Translations under genes and position numbers: made by a program | Assembly (NCBI GenBank): GCA_000320545.1 | Contig: ADNK01002977.1 | Coordinates: 1 to 37,230 of the forward strand | From: Bigelowiella natans CCMP2755 | Taxonomy: Eukaryota; Cercozoa; Chlorarachniophyceae | Direction: 5' to 3' | DNA length: 37,230 bases | Notes under the pieces: generated by a model | Database searches by the model: none | Seen by the model: the letters and a program-made list of their open reading frames with translations, nothing else | What the model was told of the DNA's origin: nothing | Part shown: piece by piece, positions 1 to 8,829 of the stretch | How the letters are laid out: each line of letters starts with the position of its first letter | Numbering within the stretch: position 1 is the first letter of the stretch

Positions 1-183
1 CTTGAGCATTACCAATATTTCTTCGTTCTTCACATCGAGGCGTTGCTTCTTCTTTGGTCGTCTTCTCTCTTCATCTTCCTCTTTATCACTTTCCGAACCA
101 TTGTAGGAGTCTTCCTCTTTCTTCTCTTCTTCACGGGAAGTACTACTCCTCCTCCTACTACTACTACCACTACTACTATCCAT
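1..183 (-). CDS. N-terminal fragment of an unidentified low-complexity charged protein (cut by the window edge)
   Basis: On the minus strand an ATG at 183-181 opens a frame that stays open to base 1. The peptide begins with a Ser/Arg-rich stretch (MDSSSGSSSRRRSS), passes through an acidic Glu/Asp block, then a basic block resembling a nuclear localisation signal (RRRPKKKQR), and ends with LDVKNEEILVMLK at the edge. I do not recognise a family. The composition suggests a nuclear protein, which is inference. It lies downstream of the BMT5-like gene on the same strand. A longer open frame at 30-353 covers part of the same DNA in another frame and looks less protein-like. Confidence 0.45.
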   Translation of the reverse strand, partial: MDSSSGSSSRRRSSTSREEEKKEEDSYNGSESDKEEDEERRRPKKKQRLDVKNEEILVMLK

Positions 184-779
184 ACTAGTATTATTTCTAA
201 GCGATGAAGCGATCTTGAATATGCGAGTTCGACAAAAACGGCTGTCAAAGCTTTCCGCTGCACCTTTAAGAGTTGTGCGATGCTTATACCTAAGACGGAA
301 GAAGAAAAACAAGAAGAATAAATGATGAGGAGAATATGAGGCTGGGAGAGCACGGCTAGTCAAAGAAACCACAAACACTTGCAAGGTGTATAACTTCGAG
401 GTTGCTGCTAATGGCGCAGCTCGATGGTAGCAATGGTAGGTGTATAATCAAATGAAATCGAGGACAAGAAATACAATTATTTCACAACACACCCTGGGAA
501 TTGCTTTTCGTCAAATAACCTCATAGCATGGACACGAAAACTGAACAGAAAACAGATCAACAGTCAGAGTTTTAATTATTGTAATTTTTACGAAGCAACT
601 TGGAAGATAAAAATCCTTATTTCTAAAATCAGACAAGCACCAAGTACATAGGCCTCCCCTCTAACCCTACTAATATTCTCTGAACACTTTACTTGCACAG
701 AGGCACGGAGGAAATTCTTAATGAAAAAAATAAATGTTGGCTTATACATTTCTCTAATTTTCAAAATATTGACACAAGA
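184..779. other. spacer downstream of the BMT5-like gene
   Basis: AT-rich sequence between the stop of the BMT5-like gene and the start of the edge gene. It should hold the BMT5-like 3' UTR and the promoter of the edge gene. I see no coding exon, structural RNA or repeat. Confidence 0.4.
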
Positions 780-2369
780 TTAGGCTCCCTCTATACAACT
801 ATCTTCGCTGTGCTTTCCCGGAAACATCAAGAACTTAATGCTGGCTAATTTTCCGAAGCTAGTAACTGCTACTTGGAGTACCCCGCAGTAGCAGCTTGTT
901 CCTCTATCTTCCAGTTGGAGTACGGAGGCTTGTCTCTTTTGGAAAATGGACAAATGAATTTTTAGTGGTAGTGCGGTAAGGAGGGTAAAATAAAAGTTTA
1001 AAAAAAAAGTAAAACAATGATGAAGAAAGAGAAAAAAATAACAAACAAAGAGCAGGATCAGGAAAAGGAAAGAAAGAAAAAAATGGAGAAAGCAAGAATA
1101 ACAAAGTATTCTAAAGAAAGTATAATTTTAAACTAGCAATATTTCACCGTAACGTCACATGAACCTCCCCGTTGGGAATAATGACGTGCCTCACTGAAGA
1201 AAAAAAGTCACGCAAAAGCGCCTTGTTTACGTGAACTCCTGAAACACACGACGAAAAGATCACCCACTCCGGTCATTAAATGAATGCTGGCAACATTGTA
1301 AGCATCTGCCATGCAACTCCCTATTGTATATCTGGGTATTACGTTATAAGCATCTGCCATGCAACTCCCTACTGTATATCTGGGTATTACGTTGTTGCCC
1401 AGAGTGTGGAAAGTTAAAGATCACTCGAGCAAACTTCGATTGCGAGAGACCCCTCTTTTTGCACACAAAGCACAGAGAGAGGCGTCAGTATTTTGCCCCA
1501 GTACTGTAGTATAATAACTTCTTGTTGTACAGAATGAAATGATGATGATGCTGCATCATCATTCGTATTTAATTTTAACTAACATGATGATGATGATGAT
1601 GATGATGATGAATCATCACTAGTCGTATTTAATTTAAACTAACATAATGATGATGATGATGATCCATAATCACTAGTCGTATTTAATTTAAACTAACATG
1701 ATGTAGAACCATGGTGTGGAGCTTTCGGCAATCGATTCCATGCATGACAGTCGCCTAACAAAGCAGCATACCATAAATAAAAAACGTACAACTTACTTCT
1801 CATCCTGGACCATCATAATATGCTTGGTCGTTACCTTATATCTCTTGATTTCAGTTATAATCATTGCAGCATTGGAATACTTTCTGGAAATAACATCCTG
1901 AGGCAAATATCGTATTTGAACTGGGAACGTGTGCTGGTGATCTGTGTGGAACTAATAAGTACCGCCGTGTCATACGAAGTACAAACTATGCTGGAACCAT
2001 CCCTCCGAGGTCTGTAAATAACAGAAAAGTACACAACAGCATATTATAAGAAAATACGGCCCTGGTGTGACTCTCTTTCCATTCTCTCTTAAAACAAATC
2101 ATCGACCTAGATCGGATTAGGCCTCTGGAAAAGGAGAAATCCCCGTCCCCGACCACAAGGATTTTCGCTATGCATGTTTTGTTCTCTTCCTTTATCTTAG
2201 ATTGGGATTTCGCTTGACCAGAGAATTCCTTTTTCTGACGGGAATCAATAGATTCTAAGGGATCGTAACTCTTCTTATCCTTCTTTTTTGACGAGGAGGG
2301 TCTGAACTGTCTCTTGTTCAGCTTTCTCCTGTCCGCTTTTCGCTTGCGAGCGCGATCCCGTTTTCCCAT
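780..2369 (-). CDS. BMT5-like (DUF2431) Rossmann-fold rRNA methyltransferase, with a possible frameshift in the last exon
   Basis: Family role: BMT5-like proteins include the yeast enzyme that methylates uridine N3 in 25S rRNA with S-adenosylmethionine. Exons I can chain in phase: 2369-2107, 1990-1963, 1897-1835, 1754-1698, 1454-1391, 1238-1148, 935-780. They give, in order, a basic start (MGKRDRARKRKADRRK), the SAM-binding loop ILVVGDGDFSFSRGL, CTSYDTA, KYSNAAMIITEI, VMHGIDCRKLH, the hallmark RVIFNFPHSG, LLRDFFSSVRHVIIPNGEVH, and PYSNWKIEEQAA. After that the frame hits TAG at 871-869 beside a run of four G (881-884). Shifting by one base there continues with a family-like tail (GVLQVAVTSF, then FPGKHSED) to TAA at 780. 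The frame is also open upstream to 2765, so the start could lie further out; I chose the MGKR start for its typical basic N-terminus. There is no ferredoxin-fold anticodon-binding tail. Confidence 0.8.
1299..1394. repeat. 48-bp tandem duplication spanning a 5' splice site of the BMT5-like gene
   Basis: Two nearly identical 48-base units (1299-1346 and 1347-1394, differing by one or two bases) read on the minus strand as AACGTAATACCCAGATAT and onward. The exon ending at 1391 joins the next exon in phase through the GT at 1390-1389. The second unit carries the same GT context at 1342-1341, so the donor is present twice. Using the second donor would add 16 codons ending in a stop. Confidence 0.85.
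1563..1700. repeat. Three-copy minisatellite (units 54-60 bp) beginning at a splice donor
   Basis: The element TCGTATTTAATTTAAACTAA followed by an ATGATG run occurs three times (guide G at 1565, 1625 and 1679). On the minus strand each unit carries CAT(C/T)AT followed by GTTAGT. The unit at 1697 is the donor that ends the exon at 1698 in phase; the copies at 1643 and 1583 are spare donors inside the intron. The GAT/CAT runs between units vary in length. Confidence 0.85.
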
Positions 2370-4471
2370 GAAGAGGAGACGATTTGTGTTTCCGAGAGTC
2401 CTTCTGTCTGGTTCCTCTTCCTCTTCGGCTTCGTCTTCGCGCCTCCTCCTTCTCCTTCTTCCTCTTCGAACAATGGGAATGCGTTGAGTCACAACGAAAC
2501 CGGGATTAACACCGACAGTGACCGGTGTTCTTGTACTCGAATGTTGCCTTCCCATGATGTTGCGCAGAAAGAAAGAAATCATGCTCTCTTTGTTCAATGT
2601 TTTTTGCATGATCATCATGATCCCCGCACAAAAGACAATGAAACTAGGAATGGAGGAGTTGGACATCCAAGACACCTTTTCTTCTGACTGCGTTTGCGTG
2701 TCACGCAACACTTTGGAAACGTCAGTCGTTGGAAAATGGACGAGGATTTCAAACGAGATCTTCAAGCTCCTCGTTGGCCAAAGTGCTATTCTTGATTCCT
2801 TCTGGTTTCACTGGTTGCTCGAGTTTGGACCTCACCAAAGTCAGTTCGAGGCACTGCGTTTCGCACACTGCAAGTCTTGTCACACTTTGGAAGTGGGTTT
2901 TTCATCATTGTTCATTGTTCAAGTGTCTTCCAACGTTTTGGAAGTGCAGCTTGTCACCATTGTTTCATTGTTTCGCACATTGGAAATGTCTTGCAACACT
3001 TTGAAAGTGCAGTCAATCATCGTGTTCACCTGTTCGTCTGTTTCGAAGTTTCTTTCTGCTTCTTTCTTCCTTCTGAGAACTTGACAAGGACGTTCATTCT
3101 TCGTTTGCTGCGCCGTTCCTCTCCACTTTCAGTTGCGCTGCCTCACTGCAGGCACGCACGCCAACTTTGCATCGTGCTGGTTCTCACACCAGAGAGAGCT
3201 CTGAGGCACTGCGTTTGGCACTTTGCAAGTGTCATGCAACACTTTGAAAACGCAGTCGATCACCATGTTTCTTCCTTTCTTCTTTGTTCGATTCTTTCTT
3301 TCCTCGTTGTTTTCAGCTCGAGGCACTGCGCAGTGCGTTTCACACTTTGCAAGTGTCCTGCCACACTTGCAAGTGCAGTCGAGAGACACTGCAGACTGGT
3401 TCTTGTTTCGTTTGGTGATCACCTTGCTTCACGTTTCGTTCGTGCCATGCGTCTCCTTTTTGCTTGGTGTCACTTCACTCACTCATTCACCTCAAGACCT
3501 GCACACGATTCGACACCCAAAACCAGCAAAAAGCAGTGCACACGACACGCCGCCAGCACGAAACATCATGAACGTCTAGACGTGCCAGCAGGGCCATTCC
3601 AGCAGTCCAGCAGTGCACGCAGTGAACCACACACACCTCTAGACCTGTGTGCGAGGGTTGCGGGCTGACCACTGACTGCAGCTGACCTTCACTTGCACAC
3701 GCACAACCTCGCTAGCTCGCGCAGTGCTGAAGTGCCAGAGTGGTCTCATCAGCTGCAAAAGCTAGCAAGTGTGCACCCGCATGCGCACCACGCACGCTAG
3801 CACGCTGCTAGGCTGGTGGATGCACACCCAGCACATCACAGCTGTGGTTGACTACCACGTCCACTGATGTGTCGTGCACGCCTAGACGCGCACGCGTCAT
3901 TGCTGGTGCACGTGCACAATGGTTGCGATGCTGGCCTGCACGCGTGTCATTGCTGAATTGCGGGGGGCCATCTTTGCCACGCTAGCACGCTCAACGTACG
4001 TGCTTCGCACACATGTTTGTCATCGTCTCGTGTTGAACGATCAGTGTGCATCACCTCTGCCAATCTCTTAGATCTAGCTAGCTAGACCTGCTGAATCATG
4101 CTGCACGGTGAATCGAAGATGCAGCTAGTGGACATGCAATCATGCCAATGTGGCAGCCTGTGCATACACTAAAACAAGACAACAGCACATGCATCAGTCA
4201 TGCCACATCGACATCTCAATTGAGCCATTTGCAACGTGTTGAAAATTGGGAATGTGTTTCAACAATGAGTGTGTAGATGTCAACACGATTTGCGGTCGAA
4301 ATCTCTGGAGTAGCGGCTTTGCACACTCGATTGCCACTGTATTTTCTGCAATCAATGAAACAATCATGCAAAAAACAAGTAATGGAGCCATGAACTAATT
4401 GCCACACTCGTCATTGGTGAACGATTTTCTGCATTGCGTTCGCAGAGCATCGTCATCTCTTCTTCCGCTGG
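2370..4471. other. 2.1-kb spacer upstream of the BMT5-like gene
   Basis: No exon of a known family was found on either strand. The left part (2370-2765) is an open minus-strand extension of the BMT5-like first exon encoding Arg- and Glu-rich peptide. The middle (about 2840-3400) is an imperfect hairpin repeat. From 3460 to 4150 the sequence is rich in CpG, GCACGC and CTAGC words. Plus-strand open frames here (up to 263 codons) run through the repeat and look fortuitous. The 3' end of the amine oxidase gene abuts the right side. Confidence 0.4.
2840..3400. repeat. Degenerate repeat of CACTTTG-AAGTG hairpins
   Basis: At least seven imperfect copies of a short inverted motif related to CACTTTGCAAGTG alternate with a GTTTCGCAC or GCAGTCGATCACC spacer. 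Examples lie near 2882, 2935, 2978, 2998, 3218, 3240 and 3342, and 3362 has CACTTGCAAGTG, a perfect palindrome. Spacing is irregular. The unit could fold as small hairpins in either strand. I do not recognise the element. Confidence 0.6.
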
Positions 4472-5843
4472 TTAGTGGCTATTCTCCGAAAGCACACGCT
4501 TCCCAATTTCCCCAACAACACGTTCCGCACTTTCTATTGCACCGTTAATATATCTACAAATTAACAATACAAAATGATCAAAAGGCTGTACCATTAGCGA
4601 AAGCATAATCATGATGATCATAATACCAATGATGACGATGTGGTAATGGGATATAATGATAAGACGATGCATGTACTGTTGCATTGGTAGGTATCATCAC
4701 TTCCTACTACTACTGCTAATATACTACCCAAAGCCATCTAGCGCGTAATCTGCTCCTGCCCAGTATATTCTTCCTAAAAACAAAGATGATGATGATGGTA
4801 TGATTGATGCACATGAAGATCGATGATCACATTAATGCGGATATTAGCACAGGAACAAAAATCTGAGACTTTTGCTCACTACAACAGCAACTACTTAACT
4901 CGAGAATCTGTTTAGGTGCTATTATTGCATTCAGATTATGTCCTTCTGCGAATGAAATCAAAATATGTGCTAGATGAAAACTATAAATCGTATCCTTCCC
5001 ACCAAATGAAGAACGAAGGGCGTGTCCGTACTGAAAGATGAATGAACAACAGTGTCATTGGTGTGCGTGTGCGTGCGTGTGCGCGCGCGTGTGTGTTTGT
5101 GTTTGTGTGTGTGTGTGTGTAATGCTTCGTACAGAAGAAGCAAAAGAAAAGGAAAGGACAATTTCTTTTGTATGAGTATGTGTAAGTGTGCTATTTCGAA
5201 TATTTCTCACGTGATCAAATCTAGCCAAGTAAGAACATGATCAAGTATCTCACTCATAGACAAAACATCGAACATAAATATTCGAATTAACGATTATGGC
5301 ACCGTTACCATCACCTGTGTCCACACTCCAGGAGGAAAATAAGAACTGTACGCGCCTCCTATATGCCTACAATAGGAAGAATTAAATAAGAAAAGAAGAA
5401 GAGTAAGGAAGAGAAAGAAATAGGGTATGGAGATGACTAGCTGGTTATGTATAGGATATAGTAACTGCCCAAACTAAAAAGTGAAGGATCAACAAAGAAG
5501 ATGAGGAAGAACATGATACAGATCGATAGCGGGAGGGAGGGAGACATGAAAAAAGTAAAATATCATCATACTCCTGGGCTGCCCAATTAAAGTCGAGATA
5601 CTCTGTGGCCTCCTCTTTGGCTTCCTCACCCTAAGTAGTATCAGCAGCAGAAACGGAAGAATATACTTCAGTTTGAACACCAACAACACATTGGTCTCTA
5701 TGTCGTCTATTGCTACTCTGCTCACCATAATCACTTAATTGGGCAAGAGCAACAGGACAGTTACACGTAGTGAAGAGAATGATAATGATGACGATGACGA
5801 TGATGATATTAATGATGATGATGATATGATGATGATGATGATA

Positions 5844-5879
<36 letters not shown>

Positions 5880-6010
5880 GGGGGTTAAATATAGAGATAA
5901 GGGGGATAGATAGGCAGGCTGAAGTATACCAAAGCTTGGGACAACCATGACGTGACTATCTGAACCTGATAAGATGATTGACATCATCAACTTGGATAAT
6001 AATCGTGATA

Positions 6011-6045
<35 letters not shown>

Positions 6046-8411
6046 TATGAAAATGCTATTCATTCCCCTAAAATAATATAAATATACGAACTCTTTCATC
6101 GTTAGATTTCATTCCCAAAATAATATAAATATACGAACTCTTTCATCGTGAGATTTCTCCATAAGCTTTACGCTACAATCTCCCTCCAAGAAGCACAACA
6201 AAACCTTTTTTAAGGATGATAATCAGTAACGATCATGCAGGTAGTGAATCAGAGGTATGGAGTGCGTTATCCTAGTATTCGTCGTTGTTGTTGTCGGTGT
6301 AGCCTGTAAGTTTTTAAAGTGAATGAATAAATAATGACCCCTTTTTTTCCTGAGTAGGGGCTATTATCAAAGCAGTTTGAAAGCAGGATAGAAGAAGAAG
6401 AAGAAGAAGAAGAAGAAGACGCAGAATTTTTTAGTGTCTGCTGCTGCCCCTGCTGCTTCAACTCCTTCGGAATCTGAATACGTGCTTGCTCTTTCTCTTC
6501 TATTATTTCCTCCAGAGAAATGTTAGTAGAGACGGATGCCAGGACAGTGCCGCTCCAACCCTTATCCCTCCAAAATGCCCTTTTTTATATGAGTTTTAAG
6601 AGAAAGAAAGCAAAAATATGAGTGAGAAGTAGAACGAAGAGCTTCAAAAGAGTAGTGGGAGGAATAATGAAAAGTATAATTTATTTTAGGTTTATGGTCT
6701 ATTAATCTCATATTCATTCCCCTCCTCTTGTCGTCATTCAATATACCCCATCATCGTCTTTACAGTTTTATCGCATACTTCTCAACCATCACTCTACCTT
6801 GGAAAAATGGCCTGGAATTTAACCGAGTTACCCTGCAAACAGCAGTTACGTATTGTCGTTAGTCGTCTAGCAGATGCTTTATATGTGCTAAGTTTATGAA
6901 GTCTCTCTTAGAGTCACTACTACTACCACTACTACTACTACTACAAATCTACCACTCCTTCTACATACTACCATTGGAAGGCGCTGAAAAAGCTGTCGTT
7001 TATCATATGGTAGGGGCGGTTTGTAGATGATACCCAACCCTGTCGTAGGTGGTGGGCCAGTGACTATGGCATATTTAGCCCGAACAGTAAAGAAGGTGGT
7101 GGACGAAGATGGTGTTGGTAGTAGGGATGAAGAAGCTTCTTTTTCCACGCGAAATGTTATCCCTGATTCATCTTGGCGTATTTCGCGCACTGGAGATGAC
7201 AGATGGACTGTAGAGCCAAATGGTCTTTGAGACATGAGCTGAGACGCAATTTTCAGCGGGGGTGCTTGGGTACCTCTGTAATAGTTTAGTTAGCAGTGGA
7301 ATAATGAATGATGAGGGGGGTGATTGATCCGCAACGATCTTGCGATAATGATATATTCGTAGTATATCTACTACTCATTATTACCCCCTAACACGGTATT
7401 GCTGCTCATTTACTACTAGGTTCTCCAAGCCTCCAGCAGCTCGGATGTAGAACAGGATATGTAAGAATGAAACTACAGATGGGGATTGCGCGATCTAATT
7501 GCACCGAAAAAAGGATGAGCAGAGAAATTAGGAAACAGAAGCTTAGGATCGTGACTCAATGCATTTTTCTGGAGTAAATAATACTTTTTCTCATAATTTT
7601 TTGAATATACCATAGTCGTACAAAGTACAGCTAAGATAGTCCTAGACTCCCGCAGAGAAACTGTCGCATTGATCCATGTCTCGAATGTCATTGAGTCCCA
7701 TTCCACGGCCCCGGGAGAACTTTGTGGATTTTCTAAGTCCACAGAGGTTTGGAGTGTCTCCAAAATCTGGGCTGCATGTCTCAACTCATCCTGAACAGGA
7801 CTGGGAAGCTGCTGAAATCCGGATATAAGATCTGTGAAATTTTTCCTTCCCTCCGAAGTGAAAATCACTGAATTTCCGTCAGAGGGAGTGTATCCAGCAT
7901 CGAACACCTAAAAAGGTAAGATACGTCATAGAAATAAAACGAAGAGAAATATCTCATTTAAAGATGCATCTTTCTGCAAGTTATTGAACACCATCACTTG
8001 AAAATCTTGGGGGAAATAAATATCATTAAATGGTATTGCTTTCTTCAGCATGAAGGTGCAGACCTCAAATCCTAATTCTTCAACGACAAGACGCCAGCTG
8101 TGAGGTTGAACGGTTTTGTTCCCTAGCCACTGACCACCCAATTCGACAACATCATCATTAGCGACATCTGGTCTCTGAATCGATGTATCCCAGTTCTTTG
8201 TACGTCCCCCTGTTGTGTTCGAAGCCTCCAGTACCCGTACTGACAATCTGTGTCGAGTTGTAAGGAAGTGCGCGGCTGCCAATCCCGCATAACCGCCTCC
8301 CACAATAGCAACATCACATAAGATCTCCTCCTCAGCAAGAGATTTGACAGTAGATGAGGCTATCAAGCCGATGAAGAGGACAAGCGAAGCCATGCTGCAC
8401 TCCATCGTCAT
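4472..8411 (-). CDS. FAD-dependent amine oxidase (monoamine-oxidase type) with signal peptide
   Basis: Oxidative deamination of amines with FAD is the family reaction. Exons joined in phase: 8411-8064, 7907-7622, 7472-7385, 7275-6972, 6832-6798, 6579 to about 6320, then 5630-5572, 5366-5315, 5030-5003, 4773-4728, 4553-4472. A hydrophobic N-terminus (ASLVLFIGLIAS) suggests secretion. The dinucleotide fold is DVAIVGGGYAGLAAAHFL, then RVLEASNTTGGRT and ELGGQWLG; later FYIRAAGG, GGTQAPPLK, AFWRDKGWSG, FDNSPYSGKKG, NWAAQE, SYFPPGVWTQ, YGHALRS, GRIYWAGAD and YINGAIESAERV. The usual AGTE reads AGAD, and the position of the flavin-linking Cys of animal MAOs reads IGGAY, so FAD is probably not covalently bound. 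A Ser run in exon 6 is a translated TCT microsatellite. The stretch from about 6320 to 5640 is unresolved: fragments KLMEKSHDERV (about 6170-6135) and VALAQLSDYG (about 5755-5720) fit the family but do not join in phase. Confidence 0.82.
5052..5122. repeat. TG/GC microsatellite
   Basis: An alternating purine-pyrimidine tract (GTGTGCGTGCGCGCGTGTG and onward) lies in the intron between amine oxidase exons 5366-5315 and 5030-5003. Such tracts can adopt Z-DNA; no role is shown by the sequence. Confidence 0.8.
5773..6044. repeat. ATG/CAT microsatellites in the unresolved part of the amine oxidase gene
   Basis: Two long GAT-type runs (about 5773-5876 and 6010-6044) flank a short unique stretch. 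In one minus-strand frame the larger run would be poly-His and poly-Ile and stays open into the family-like VALAQLSDYG fragment. No AG acceptor lies between the run and that fragment, which is why the exon cannot be delimited. Confidence 0.7.
6070..6158. repeat. 47-bp tandem duplication spanning a probable 5' splice site of the amine oxidase gene
   Basis: Units 6070-6116 and 6117 to about 6158 share AATATAAATATACGAACTCT and the following TTTCATCG. On the minus strand each contains GATGAAAGAGTTC followed by GTATATTT. The upstream copy gives the amine-oxidase-like peptide SHDERV followed by a donor at 6134-6133; the downstream copy repeats both inside the intron. Confidence 0.75.
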
Positions 8412-8829
8412 GGTTGTCGATGAAAACGTAACAATGAGTCACTGAATAATCGTATGTATCGGTGACGACTATACACATCATGCGACAATGTATTGCCTAT
8501 TGTCTCTAACGGAAAACGTGTCAACTTACTTCCTTTAATTAGGGATTACATTAGGTGTTAATGATCAGACATGGAAAAAACTCTTAATGATGGTATAAGT
8601 CTTAGATCTAGTTTCCTAGTGCATTTGAAGGATAATTTGATCATGCGACAACATGCTAAACACAGCTACTAAATAACGAGTCAATACGGAACCGCGGAAT
8701 AAGGGTCGGAATGACACTTTGCCGAAGACAAGTTAGGAGTCATATGTACAAATTGGCCCCATTTTTATACATACGACAACAATATACTACTGAGAATACT
8801 AGGAATATCTGATTGAGGTTTCCCAACTC
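8412..8829. promoter_or_regulatory. Divergent spacer between amine oxidase and GIDE-kinase genes
   Basis: Only 418 bases separate the two start codons, which face away from each other, so both promoters and 5' UTRs must lie here if the starts are right. The sequence is AT-rich with no repeat and no clear core element that I can name. Confidence 0.5.

Noticed and set aside
30-353. Minus-strand frame of 107 codons near the left edge.
   Set aside because: It overlaps the more protein-like frame at 183-1 in a different phase. Its Val/Gly run comes from a simple triplet tract.
2877-3668. Plus-strand open frame of 263 codons, with overlapping frames at 2518-3084 and 3223-3579.
   Set aside because: It runs through the degenerate hairpin array, so the peptide is repetitive by construction, and it has no family motif, splice partners or start context.
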